Below are positions 15,751 to 24,460 of a DNA stretch of 36,550 nt, in pieces. The DNA is from Phycisphaerae bacterium (GTDB lineage: Bacteria; Planctomycetota; Phycisphaerae; SM23-33), in contig JAFGJE010000178.1 in assembly GCA_016929245.1 (NCBI GenBank), positions 1 through 36,550 of the forward strand, in the 5' to 3' direction. Each line of letters opens with the position of its first letter. Position 1 is the first letter of the stretch. The notes under the pieces are model-generated. The model was not told the origin of the DNA, searched no databases, and saw only the letters and a program-made list of their open reading frames with translations. The position numbers and the translations under genes were made by a program.

Positions 15751-16863
15751 ATGTCAAAACAAGAATTCATTCGATGTGCTCTCACTGTGTCTATCGCATT
15801 GCTGCTGTTGAGTGCCAACGCCTTCGGCTGGGGCGGACCGTCGCACTCGGCGATGTGTCATCAGGTCTTTGACGATCCCGTCGTCTCACCGCTGCTAAGT
15901 CAAATCAGCAATATCAGCACGATCGAAGATTTTATTGGCGAGCCGGCCAGCGGTTGGCAGGACGGACAATGGGGCAACGTCCAAGCCCGGGCCTACATTC
16001 CGGGGATTTCCTCACCCAACGGAAAGAACTGGGATTCTCTGGATGAGACGACGCGGCTGAAGTACATGATGCACAACGTCGGCGACGTGGCGGTTCCCAT
16101 CGGACACAGCCCCGCGTGCTACAATCCGAATGGATACAGCAACACGATCGCCGAAGCCGCCCTGGAAGCCCAGGTCAGCACATGGAGTACGTATCCCGAC
16201 ATTGAGGGAACGACCACCTGGTATAACGATGAAACCGGTCATACCTACCACTATACGGGTACGATTTATGATGTCCTCGAGGAACACTACTACGCCTGCC
16301 GGGACAACCGGGACTGGTTCAAGGCCCAGCCCACGCCGTGGTATTTGTTCGGTGCGCACACGACGGGCGTCAACCACGACGCCGGATGGAACGGAACTGC
16401 CATCGCCCAGATGCTGATGCGGGCGATGATTGTGGATTACATATTGCACAAAGTGAAAGCGGCCACCATCGGCGACGTGCACTATCTTCCCGGATCCAAC
16501 TCGTACGATTTTGACGCCAACAGTTCCTACGACAAGGACAATATCATTTGGCAGTCAAACGGAACCTATACTCAGGCCGGCGGTGGACTCGACGAATTTT
16601 ACTGGGACGTCAACGATGACGGGACATGGGAATCTATTTCGACGACCGGCCATGTGTACTACACCGCCGCGGAGTTGATCGCCATGGGGCTTACCCCCAA
16701 TTCAAAAGTCTATTATCCTTTCGCCATGATCGATGACGAGGGGAAATGGCATGAGTCGAGGTCGTGGTTTAATTTTTATCCCGGCGGTGGTGTTCCCGAA
16801 CCGACAAGTTTAAGTTTGCTGGCCGTCGGCGCAATTGCCATCGTAAAACGACGTCGCCGTTAA
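15751..16863 (+). CDS. PEP-CTERM zinc-dependent phospholipase C / S1-P1 nuclease-like protein
   Basis: A 370-residue exported protein. The signal peptide ends in SANAFG, leaving a mature N-terminus WGGPSHSAM. A free N-terminal Trp followed by His is how zinc phospholipase C and S1/P1 nucleases ligate metal. Further candidate zinc ligands are H108, D112 and H119 in MHNVGDVAVPIGHS, and the histidines of FGAHTTGVNHDAGW. It therefore most likely hydrolyses phosphodiesters (lipids or nucleic acids), although substrate choice is open. The tail PEPTSLSLLAVGAIAIVKRRRR is a PEP-CTERM anchor. I prefer the ATG at 15751 over the GTG at 15748 because AAAGGAG then sits 6 bases away. Confidence 0.88.
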   Translation: MSKQEFIRCALTVSIALLLLSANAFGWGGPSHSAMCHQVFDDPVVSPLLSQISNISTIEDFIGEPASGWQDGQWGNVQARAYIPGISSPNGKNWDSLDETTRLKYMMHNVGDVAVPIGHSPACYNPNGYSNTIAEAALEAQVSTWSTYPDIEGTTTWYNDETGHTYHYTGTIYDVLEEHYYACRDNRDWFKAQPTPWYLFGAHTTGVNHDAGWNGTAIAQMLMRAMIVDYILHKVKAATIGDVHYLPGSNSYDFDANSSYDKDNIIWQSNGTYTQAGGGLDEFYWDVNDDGTWESISTTGHVYYTAAELIAMGLTPNSKVYYPFAMIDDEGKWHESRSWFNFYPGGGVPEPTSLSLLAVGAIAIVKRRRR

Positions 16864-16939
16864 GCATGGATATTGTTTTTAAAGAATATGCTGGAGAACC
16901 AATAGCATAAAACTTATAGAATAAAATAGATGAATAATA

Positions 16940-16984
16940 GGCGCGATACAGGGAGACTCCCGGTGGAGTTTCCCTATCCGCGCC
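16940..16984. other. long stem-loop in the leader of the prepilin-like gene
   Basis: GGCGCG (16940-16945) pairs with CGCGCC (16979-16984), and an inner stem GGGAGACTCC (16951-16960) pairs with GGAGTTTCCC (16965-16974, one wobble) around a CGGT loop, with a few unpaired bases between. It lies 25 bases before the ATG at 17010 and just before its AAGAGG ribosome site. It is either a transcript end for the gene before it or a leader structure for the gene after it. Confidence 0.65.
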
Positions 16985-17009
16985 GAATCCCATTTGCAAG
17001 AGGCCGCGA

Positions 17010-17843
17010 ATGAACCGACATCGTTCACAATCCGGTAATGTCATAATTTCATTCCGAAATCAAAATGAAAAAAAGCGAAACGCTTTTACCCTGATCGAAC
17101 TGTTAGTCGTCATCGCGATCATTTCGCTCCTGGTGTCGATTCTTCTTCCTTCCCTGAATAAAGCGAAACAACTGGCCCGGCAGGTGGTTTGCCTGACGAA
17201 ACTCAAAAGCATCGGTGCGGCTAATTTTCTGCATATGGAAGATTACGACGGGCATGGATCCATCGGCGTCACGAACGGGGGGGATCATCCCGACGGATTG
17301 TCCGCTTGGCCCACTGACGAGAATCCTTATGCGAGTATGCCGGGAGGATTGACGCATGGTTTTTACTGGTGTGAGACGCATGATGATCCTGAATATAGAG
17401 ATACACTCGGCGAATATCTTGGAATTATGAATGGAACTGGCCCGGTCCCTTGTAAGTCCAGGCTTCCGGCCTTCTGCCCGGAATTTGAAAGGTATCCCCT
17501 GGAAGGAATCTATACATGGAGAACATCCTACGCCGTCAACGGCTATCTGGGATGGAACATGTATCTCGGAGACCATGTTGACGCCATGTCTTCCACTCCC
17601 ATGATGATGGACGGAGTGAAATGGGAAGGGGAACCTGGTTCCAGAGCGCTGCCGAATGGTTTTGGCGCTGGTTACTTACCCGGCGATGAATTCTTTCTCA
17701 ACCAGGCGACGTTCAGTCATGAAGGCACTGCTAATTACCTGTTTTTCGACGGCCACTCGGAAAACCAGGTGGATGTCGGTGATGTGGATACGTTCCGTTA
17801 CGATCTCGGCTGGACCTGGTACGGCAATAATCAGAGGCGTTGA
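17010..17843 (+). CDS. type II secretion prepilin-like protein with H-X9-DG domain
   Basis: A 277-residue pseudopilin-like protein of the kind expanded in Planctomycetota and Lentisphaerota. The class III leader is long (about 25 residues), then [25 protein letters not shown], the N-methylated helix, with the family Glu at +5. The residue before the cleavage point is Ala rather than Gly. The C-terminal half carries the H-X9-DG motif ([16 protein letters not shown]). Presumably processed by a prepilin peptidase and assembled or displayed through a T2SS/T4P-like machine, no other part of which is in the window. AAGAGG lies 6 bases before the ATG. Its place between PEP-CTERM genes and the GH2 gene suggests co-regulated surface functions. 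Confidence 0.93.
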   Translation: MNRHRSQSGNVIISFRNQNEKKRNAFTLIELLVVIAIISLLVSILLPSLNKAKQLARQVVCLTKLKSIGAANFLHMEDYDGHGSIGVTNGGDHPDGLSAWPTDENPYASMPGGLTHGFYWCETHDDPEYRDTLGEYLGIMNGTGPVPCKSRLPAFCPEFERYPLEGIYTWRTSYAVNGYLGWNMYLGDHVDAMSSTPMMMDGVKWEGEPGSRALPNGFGAGYLPGDEFFLNQATFSHEGTANYLFFDGHSENQVDVGDVDTFRYDLGWTWYGNNQRR

Positions 17844-17917
17844 GCGTTATTCTCTTCATGTCCGATCCGTCTTTTGCATGTCGCGTTATTTCATCAATCC
17901 ACTTTACGAGGTAAAAC

Positions 17918-20900
17918 ATGAATCCGTATATACATCGTTCACTGCTGTTGACGCTTGGAATTATCATTATAGTATCCAATTCTGCCATCGCGGCGGAGGA
18001 GTCGTGGAACGTTCTTGTTGACTCTACGTTTGATAAAAGCGATAACATGGTCGGATGGACGCCGGACAAGTCCGAACCGGAAGCTAAAATCGTGAACGGC
18101 GCGTTGGAGATTCCGACCCGTTCGGGCGAGAACGCCAACTGGGCCGACAATTACACGACGTATAAAAACCGTTTTTTACTCGCCGAGGCTACGGTCAAAA
18201 TCGAGGTGGACGTCGTCTCCCAGACGCCCGGGCGGGATTTCGGCATGATCCTGCTGCAGGAAAACGGCAATCGGTACTACGAACCGGCGGTGTGGATCAA
18301 TTTCTGTCACGGCGAGGGAAACGGCGAGGTGTTGATTCGCCGGTACGAGGAGGGAAAGCATAAGACGATTCTCAAGGAAAATCTTCCTTTCAAGCTGGAC
18401 GGGCTGTATCGCGTGTCGTTGACGTTGACCAACGGTTCGGGCGTCCTGAACGTCACGCGCGAAAAGCAGAGCAGGGAATTCACGCTGCTGGACCTGGTCG
18501 GAAAGAAGTGGGTGATCCACCCCTTCACCATAAAAATCGGCGCGGCCCAGCATGGAAATCCTTCCGAGCCGGCCGTCGTGCGCATCACGCGGATTCGCGT
18601 CGCCACGACGAAGCAGGACGAAGCCGGCGCCAAGGAACTGGAAGGCAACGGTCCCGGCAAGAGCGAAAAGGTTCGATACCTCTATCTCGACGCCGTCGCG
18701 AACCGACATTTCAAAGATGACAATCCTTCGGACAACACCGGAGGCTGGACCGACCAGGGCGCCAACGACCTGCGATTCATCCCGCGCGGATATCAGTATT
18801 TCCGCAACGTTCCATTTAATATCGTCGACAAGCTGGAGGAAGTCGGCAACGCCTACCGTCCCGGCTGCGTGTCGCTGAGGAGCACGAACACGCCCGACAT
18901 GCCGCTGGAAAGCAAGCCGATTGCCGTCAACGCCAAAGCGCCGTGGTTGTATTTTCTCCAGGCGGCCGCCTGGGCGAGTCCCTACGGCGCGCATTGCGCG
19001 GATTACGTCGTGACGTATTCCGACGGATCGACGGCGGTGATTCCGCTGCGCGTCGGTAAGGAAATCGGCGAATGGTGGAACCCGAAGGACCTCGAAAATG
19101 CCCTCGTCGCGTGGGACGGGCAGAATCCGATGTTCCCGCACGTGGGATTCTATCTGTACGAATGGAAGAACCCGCACCCGGACAAGACCGTCGAGAATCT
19201 TGTGTTCAAAAGCCGCGACACCGGCGTCGCGCCGATGTTGATCGCGATCACCGCGGCGGAGGAAAAAATTGCCGTCGGTCCGGAACCCAGGCGTTTTCGC
19301 AAGCCGGCCTACACGATCTGCGAATATCGCCAGCGGCCGAAGACTTCGCTGTACTGGCAAAAAGGTCCCGCCGAGGTGACCGTAAAACGCCGCCTGCCCA
19401 TCGCGGAGAATTCCGACGTGAAACACGCGCGCATCGACGTGATTCGTTATCGCGCCGAAACGCCCGCGACGGTGATGTGCGTCATCAACGGTGTGACGAT
19501 GAAGAAACAACTCCCCGCCGGCGAGCTTAAGGCGCAATTCCTCGTCGAAGATCAAAAACTCCTGGACTATTTCACGAAACACAAGGAAAGCTATGATATC
19601 ACCGTGAAGCTCAGCGGCGAAAACGGCCTGGGAACCTTTGTGTACGAATCCAATCCCAACGAGCACTATATTCCCGGCGGTGAGGATGTCGTGGATAAAA
19701 CCTACGCCGTGACCGGCGTATTTCAGGTGACGGGATTTCTGCCCGTGCATCGTTTCTCTGGATACGTGGAATATAAGCCCAATCCGATGGGCAAGCCCAA
19801 GGCCGCCGAGACGGCGGCGGAAGAATTTCATCCGGCGAAAGAGCAACCCGATCTGCTGTTCGGCGACTTGTGCCTGAACAGTATCTGGCAGTGGCAGCCG
19901 GGCCCGATGGGCCTGGAGGTCGAAGCCGGGGACATTCCCTCGGAAGGGTGGAAGGATATCGCCGTACCCGCCAACGTGAAAACGGAGCTGTACCTGCTTG
20001 GGGAAGAGGGAAAGAAAGACTACATCAGCGCGTGGTTCCGCAAGACGCTCCATTGTCCGAAGGAATGGGACGGCAAGCGGCTTATTCTACACTTCGACTC
20101 GGTCGCCGATTTCGCGACGGTGTACTGCAACGGGAAAAAAATCCTCCACCACGAGGGATTGCTTCCCTTTGACGTGGACCTTTCGGGGCATCTCCGGCTG
20201 GGCGAATCCAACACGATCCAGTTGTTCTGTCAGAACGTCTACAAGGGAATCGTGCCCGTGGAACGTATTCTCCATTTTACGAATCCAAAATTCATGCAGT
20301 ACGTTTCAAAATACAAAGGCCATGCCTATCGCGTGACCATGGATCCCTCCATGCCGGCCCACAGGCCGGATGAAATCCGCCTGTACCTGGACGGGAAGAA
20401 CATCGCGCAAAAATCTTCGGTCGAGGATGTCATTGACAAAGGCGACGGCCGATATCATCGAACCGCCGGCGGGATGGACAGCCTCGTGAACTTTTCCACG
20501 CCGGGCAACGCGCCGCTGGAGGAACTCGGTGATCGCTTTACGCTGGGATGGATGGCCCCCGGCGCGATGAAACACTTTGGTCGTGGCGACGGTAATAATT
20601 CCTGGCGATACAATCGGCCTCGCGATTGCGGGCCGTGGAAAGACGTGACGCTTCGCATTCTCAACCAGGCGCATATCTCCGACGTGTTCGTCAAGCCCTC
20701 CGTCCGAAAAATGCGACTCGACGCGGACGTTACCGTCGCCAACGTTCCCGCCGACGGCGCGGTTATTCTGGCGCGCGTCAGGGACGGCGCATCGACGGTC
20801 TTACAATTCGATTCCACAAAAATAGATAAAAACAGCAAAATAGTTACTCTAACAAAATCATGGAATAACCCGATCCTCTGGGGGCCGTACAATCCGCACT

Positions 20901-22318
20901 TGTATTATCTGGAGCTGATTCTGAAGGATCAGAAAACCGGAAAAATAGTAGATCGAAAATTCATTCGCTTCGGATTTCGCGAATTCTGGATCGAAGGTCC
21001 ATACTTCGTGTTCAACGGCCAAAAGCCGTACTATATCCAGGGAAACAGCGTATGGGCCGGACATCTTCCGACGCACCGCTTTCATTTCCGATGGCAATGC
21101 GCGGACGCCAATCAGCAGGCGAACATGAACATGCTGCGGCTGCATAAGGGCGGCTACTTCTTTCCCGAAACCCTGGACGTAGCCGACGAGATGGGCATGC
21201 TGATGATGCAGGAAACCAACTTTCAATCGATCCATCGAAATCCGGGGACGTATGATCTGGATCATCCGATTCGCACGGAAGGTGAATATGCCATTCCGGA
21301 AATGATCGAACAGGCGAAAACGCAGTTGAATCACCCCTCGCTGGTGATCTGGAGCACGGAAAACGAACACGGCGTGATCCACGAACACGACGAAGTCACC
21401 CCCAAGGTTCGCCGGCGCGCGGAATTATTGATGAATCTCAATGCCGCGTTCAAGAAAATGGACCCCACCCGTTCGACGGTCAACAACGGCGGGCATATTT
21501 TCCTGTTCACCGACTACTACAAAGACCCGCGCGTCGACATTCTCGACGGGCACTACGTGCAGCCGCGACTATTCGACGGCTGGAAGAAGAAATACCAAAA
21601 ACCCTGCACGATGGGTGAAATCAGCATGGGCGGCCCGTTCGGCTGGACGTACCAGGGGGAAGTGCGAAGCCGACGAGACCGCGGCGAGGATCCCCAGCCG
21701 TACTTCTGGGACGCCGTGAACGCCGCGACGCGATACCTCGGAGGTCGTCTTCACGCGTTTCGGTCGCAGGAACTGTCCGGTCTTTGGCCATTTGGCGCGA
21801 TGAAAACCTATCACCCCTTCCTGTCCGTTTGGGAAGGAGTGGACTACCGGAATGACACACCGCCGATTCCCTGGCCGGCGCAAAGCGGGTTGGATGCAAA
21901 AGAGAAGAATCTTTCCTATGGCCGCGAAATCTACAATTTCTACGACCCGGCGGTTCCCCGCTGCGTTTACCTTCGCACGTACGATCCCTTGAAAGACGTG
22001 CAACGCGAAGTGACGAAGCTCGAGCCTCGCTTCAGCCCGGAAGTGATCGTGCAGGTTCTTGGCGCCGACGGAAAACCGGTGAAGAATACCGCCGTCTGGC
22101 TGACGCCCACGGATCAGCCGACCAATCCCTTCGGCGTCGTGACCGACAACGACGGAAAGGCGTGGTTCTGGTGCAAATCCGGGGCGGGCGAGTATTTTAC
22201 CTGGGTGCAACACGCCGGCCGTTGGTATAATGCGACGCTCACCCCCGCACCGGCGGGGGAGTGGATGCAGGTGAAAACCGTGGTGATCCGGTTACCGCAA
22301 ACGAAGGACGAACATTGA
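17918..22318 (+). CDS. exported multidomain GH2-type glycoside hydrolase
   Basis: A 1466-residue enzyme with a signal peptide (cleavage near SAIA). Residues about 28-205 resemble a concanavalin-like sandwich. About 249-450 is a second beta domain (LDAVANRHFKDDNPSDNTGGW). About 650-790 is the GH2 sugar-binding jelly roll (WFRKTLHCPKEWDGKRLILHF). An Ig-like domain follows, and the TIM barrel starts near 1020. In the barrel the acid/base is E1150 in NHPSLVIWSTENEHG and the candidate nucleophile is E1234 in CTMGEISMGG; the 84-residue spacing fits GH2. Residues 1360-1466 look like an Ig or carboxypeptidase-regulatory-type domain. GAGG lies 7 bases before the ATG. It leads an operon with SDR and Gfo/Idh genes. 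The substrate (galactoside, glucuronide or mannoside) is not decidable. Confidence 0.92.
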   Translation: MNPYIHRSLLLTLGIIIIVSNSAIAAEESWNVLVDSTFDKSDNMVGWTPDKSEPEAKIVNGALEIPTRSGENANWADNYTTYKNRFLLAEATVKIEVDVVSQTPGRDFGMILLQENGNRYYEPAVWINFCHGEGNGEVLIRRYEEGKHKTILKENLPFKLDGLYRVSLTLTNGSGVLNVTREKQSREFTLLDLVGKKWVIHPFTIKIGAAQHGNPSEPAVVRITRIRVATTKQDEAGAKELEGNGPGKSEKVRYLYLDAVANRHFKDDNPSDNTGGWTDQGANDLRFIPRGYQYFRNVPFNIVDKLEEVGNAYRPGCVSLRSTNTPDMPLESKPIAVNAKAPWLYFLQAAAWASPYGAHCADYVVTYSDGSTAVIPLRVGKEIGEWWNPKDLENALVAWDGQNPMFPHVGFYLYEWKNPHPDKTVENLVFKSRDTGVAPMLIAITAAEEKIAVGPEPRRFRKPAYTICEYRQRPKTSLYWQKGPAEVTVKRRLPIAENSDVKHARIDVIRYRAETPATVMCVINGVTMKKQLPAGELKAQFLVEDQKLLDYFTKHKESYDITVKLSGENGLGTFVYESNPNEHYIPGGEDVVDKTYAVTGVFQVTGFLPVHRFSGYVEYKPNPMGKPKAAETAAEEFHPAKEQPDLLFGDLCLNSIWQWQPGPMGLEVEAGDIPSEGWKDIAVPANVKTELYLLGEEGKKDYISAWFRKTLHCPKEWDGKRLILHFDSVADFATVYCNGKKILHHEGLLPFDVDLSGHLRLGESNTIQLFCQNVYKGIVPVERILHFTNPKFMQYVSKYKGHAYRVTMDPSMPAHRPDEIRLYLDGKNIAQKSSVEDVIDKGDGRYHRTAGGMDSLVNFSTPGNAPLEELGDRFTLGWMAPGAMKHFGRGDGNNSWRYNRPRDCGPWKDVTLRILNQAHISDVFVKPSVRKMRLDADVTVANVPADGAVILARVRDGASTVLQFDSTKIDKNSKIVTLTKSWNNPILWGPYNPHLYYLELILKDQKTGKIVDRKFIRFGFREFWIEGPYFVFNGQKPYYIQGNSVWAGHLPTHRFHFRWQCADANQQANMNMLRLHKGGYFFPETLDVADEMGMLMMQETNFQSIHRNPGTYDLDHPIRTEGEYAIPEMIEQAKTQLNHPSLVIWSTENEHGVIHEHDEVTPKVRRRAELLMNLNAAFKKMDPTRSTVNNGGHIFLFTDYYKDPRVDILDGHYVQPRLFDGWKKKYQKPCTMGEISMGGPFGWTYQGEVRSRRDRGEDPQPYFWDAVNAATRYLGGRLHAFRSQELSGLWPFGAMKTYHPFLSVWEGVDYRNDTPPIPWPAQSGLDAKEKNLSYGREIYNFYDPAVPRCVYLRTYDPLKDVQREVTKLEPRFSPEVIVQVLGADGKPVKNTAVWLTPTDQPTNPFGVVTDNDGKAWFWCKSGAGEYFTWVQHAGRWYNATLTPAPAGEWMQVKTVVIRLPQTKDEH

Positions 22319-22319
22319 A

Positions 22320-23129
22320 ATGCCCAGGATTCAGGACTTATTCCATCTTCAGGATCGCGTGTTTCTCGTGGTCGGCGGGGCGCGGAATCTCGGATGGGAC
22401 ATGTCCGTCGCCCTCGCCGAAGCCGGCGCGGACGGCGTGATCACGTCGCGCGATTCCGACCAGGCCCGGGCGGCGGCGCAACGTCTCGCCGAATCCACCG
22501 GCCGGGATATTGTCGGCGTTGGAATGGACGCGACGGATGAAACGCGGGTGCGACAAGGCGTGGAAGAAACGGTTCGCCGTTTCGATCGTATTGATATTCT
22601 CATCAACTGCGTCGGCGGAGGCGGGGGGGGGGCGACGACCGCCGCGGCGAACCTGGAGGATCGCCCCCTGGACGCCTGGGAGCAGTTGCACCGCACGAAC
22701 GTCACCGCGCCGTTTCTGGTGTGCAAACACGTCGTGCCCGTGATGCGCAAACGGAAATCGGGCAGCATTATCAACATCGCCAGCATCGCCGGGATCATCG
22801 GGCGCGACCGGTCGGTGTACGTGGAGGGCATGACTCCCCAGCCGCTGGATTACGCCTCCGCGAAAGGCGCGATTATCGGATTTACCCGCGACCTGGCGGC
22901 CTACGTCGGACGGGACCAAATTCGCGTGAACGCGATTTCCCCCGGCGGATTCGAACGAGGCCAGCCGAAAGGATTCATCGACGCCTACAGCCGCAAGACC
23001 GTCCTCGGACGCATGGGACGCGACGGCGTGGATATCAAAGGCGCGGCCGTGTTCCTCGCTTCGGACGCTTCGGCGTACGTGACCGGACACAACCTCGTCG
23101 TGGACGGCGGGTTCACGATTTGGCAATGA
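22320..23129 (+). CDS. short-chain dehydrogenase/reductase (SDR)
   Basis: An NAD(P)-dependent oxidoreductase of the classical SDR family, 269 residues. The dinucleotide loop VVGGARNLGWDM replaces the common TGxxxGxG. Further motifs are INCVGG (the NNAG equivalent), NIASIAG with the catalytic Ser, YASAK with Y178 and K182, and the C-terminal VTGHNLVVDGGFT. It starts one base after the GH2 stop, so the genes are coupled. It probably oxidises or reduces a sugar acid or sugar released by the glycosidase; that is inference. A run of ten G at 22623-22632 encodes most of a six-glycine stretch and could slip. Confidence 0.95.
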   Translation: MPRIQDLFHLQDRVFLVVGGARNLGWDMSVALAEAGADGVITSRDSDQARAAAQRLAESTGRDIVGVGMDATDETRVRQGVEETVRRFDRIDILINCVGGGGGGATTAAANLEDRPLDAWEQLHRTNVTAPFLVCKHVVPVMRKRKSGSIINIASIAGIIGRDRSVYVEGMTPQPLDYASAKGAIIGFTRDLAAYVGRDQIRVNAISPGGFERGQPKGFIDAYSRKTVLGRMGRDGVDIKGAAVFLASDASAYVTGHNLVVDGGFTIWQ

Positions 23130-23148
23130 TGTGGATGGGATGGATGTG

Positions 23149-24150
23149 ATGCAGGAAAAAACTCGTGTGCTGGTGGCGGGGTTGGGTTCCATCGGACGGC
23201 GACACGCCCGGCTGCTGTCGGAACGTCCGGATGTGGAACTGGCGATCTGCGATCCCGTCGAGGAACATCGAAACGACACTCTCGCGGAACTGAAGAATTC
23301 CGCGAAGGCCTTTTCGGAGTACCAGGTCTCGCTGGCGGAACGCCCCGACGCGGTCGTCATCGCGACGCCCAACCATCTGCACGTGCCGATGGGTCTGCGG
23401 GCCGTCGAGGCCGGCGCGGATGTGCTGATGGAAAAACCCATCTCGGATAATCTCGCCGACGGGAAGCGCCTCGTGGAGGCCGCCGAACAGGCGGGGCGGT
23501 TTCTGCACGTGGGGTATATGCTGCGGCTGGACCTGGGCCTGCAAAAACTCAAAACCTGGGTCGAGGAGGGAGCGTTGGGACAATTGGTCGCGGGTCGAAG
23601 TCAGGTCGGAACCTATTTCACGCTCCTGTGCGCGAAAAACGACGATCGCCTGCGTCATCCGAATTCCCTGATCGTGGATTATACGCACGATCTGGATTTT
23701 CTTCGCTGGCTGTTCGGGGAGTTCCGGGCCGTCAGCGCCGCTAAGACGAGACTTGGCGACGTGGACTTGAAACCCGATCCGAACCTGTTTCAAATGATCT
23801 ATCGCGCCGATTCCGACGCCCTGGTGCAGGTGCACATGGACTATATCCAACATCCGGAACGACGGACGCTGGAACTGTACGGCGACAAGGCGGCCGCGAC
23901 GTATGATTTCCTGACGGGGGAACTGAGGCGCTATCCGCGGCGGAAAGAGAACCAGTACGAAGATCACGGCGTTCCGCCGTTAAAAGAACGATGGGATGAA
24001 CTGTTCCGCCTGGAGCACACCGCTTTTCTGGACGCGCGACGCGAAGGTCAGCCGCCGCTGGTGTCGGGTCGGGACGGCCTGGCGGTGATGGCTATGGCCG
24101 AAGCGGCGATTCAGGCGGCGCAGCAAGAGCGATGGTTTCCCATTGGGTAG
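23149..24150 (+). CDS. Gfo/Idh/MocA-family oxidoreductase
   Basis: An NAD(P)-dependent sugar or cyclitol dehydrogenase of canonical build: GLGSIGRRHARLL is the dinucleotide loop, VVIATPNHLH ends the Rossmann sheet, VLMEKPISD contains the catalytic lysine, and IVDYTHDLDFLRWLFGE supplies the histidine/aspartate of the active site. The C-terminus forms the usual beta-sheet dimer domain. I place the start at the ATG at 23149 (333 residues); a GTG at 23131 and an ATG at 23140 are in frame and no clear ribosome site decides. It follows the SDR gene by 19 bases, completing the GH2-SDR-Gfo/Idh unit. Confidence 0.93.
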   Translation: MQEKTRVLVAGLGSIGRRHARLLSERPDVELAICDPVEEHRNDTLAELKNSAKAFSEYQVSLAERPDAVVIATPNHLHVPMGLRAVEAGADVLMEKPISDNLADGKRLVEAAEQAGRFLHVGYMLRLDLGLQKLKTWVEEGALGQLVAGRSQVGTYFTLLCAKNDDRLRHPNSLIVDYTHDLDFLRWLFGEFRAVSAAKTRLGDVDLKPDPNLFQMIYRADSDALVQVHMDYIQHPERRTLELYGDKAAATYDFLTGELRRYPRRKENQYEDHGVPPLKERWDELFRLEHTAFLDARREGQPPLVSGRDGLAVMAMAEAAIQAAQQERWFPIG

Positions 24151-24224
24151 TTGATTAAAACGATTCTCAGGGATACCTATTCAACATAGTAAAGGTGAAT
24201 TGTGTTTCTTGATTTTTCTTTGAG

Positions 24225-24367
24225 AGTAGCCACGGGCGCAAGCCCGTGGACAAGATAGCCGAAAAATAACAATAAGCCCCGCGGGGGCGATTGAATCTTT
24301 CAATCGCCCCCGCGGGGCTCAATTCTTTATAAATTGTTTCTCCCACGGACTTGCGCCCGTGGCTACT
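24225..24367. repeat. palindromic MITE-like element, copy A
   Basis: A 143-base element with inverted ends AGTAGCCACGGGCGCAAGC... (24225-24249) and its near-perfect complement (24343-24367, one mismatch). Inside is a second perfect 21-base inverted repeat (24275-24295 with 24299-24319; core CCCCGCGGGGGCG) with a 3-base loop. Each end can also fold on itself (CACGGGC-GCAA-GCCCGTG). It has no coding capacity. The related copy B is at 25513-25671. They flank one gene. Confidence 0.88.
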
Positions 24368-24460
24368 ATCAAAAACACATACTTTTTCTTTTGAAATCGA
24401 TACATACAAATGGAACGGCTAGGCTTCATGTAATTGAATTGGCGTGAAATGTGTCTTTTT

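Noticed and set aside
18176-20053. Long open frame on the minus strand opposite the GH2 gene (625 codons)
   Set aside because: It overlaps a gene with a signal peptide and GH2 motifs; its translation is low-complexity and rich in Arg/His/Gly with no domain, typical of the antisense of GC-rich coding DNA.
22338-23552. Minus-strand open frame opposite the SDR and Gfo/Idh genes
   Set aside because: It spans two well-supported plus-strand genes with intact motifs and its protein is Ser/Arg-rich with no recognisable features.
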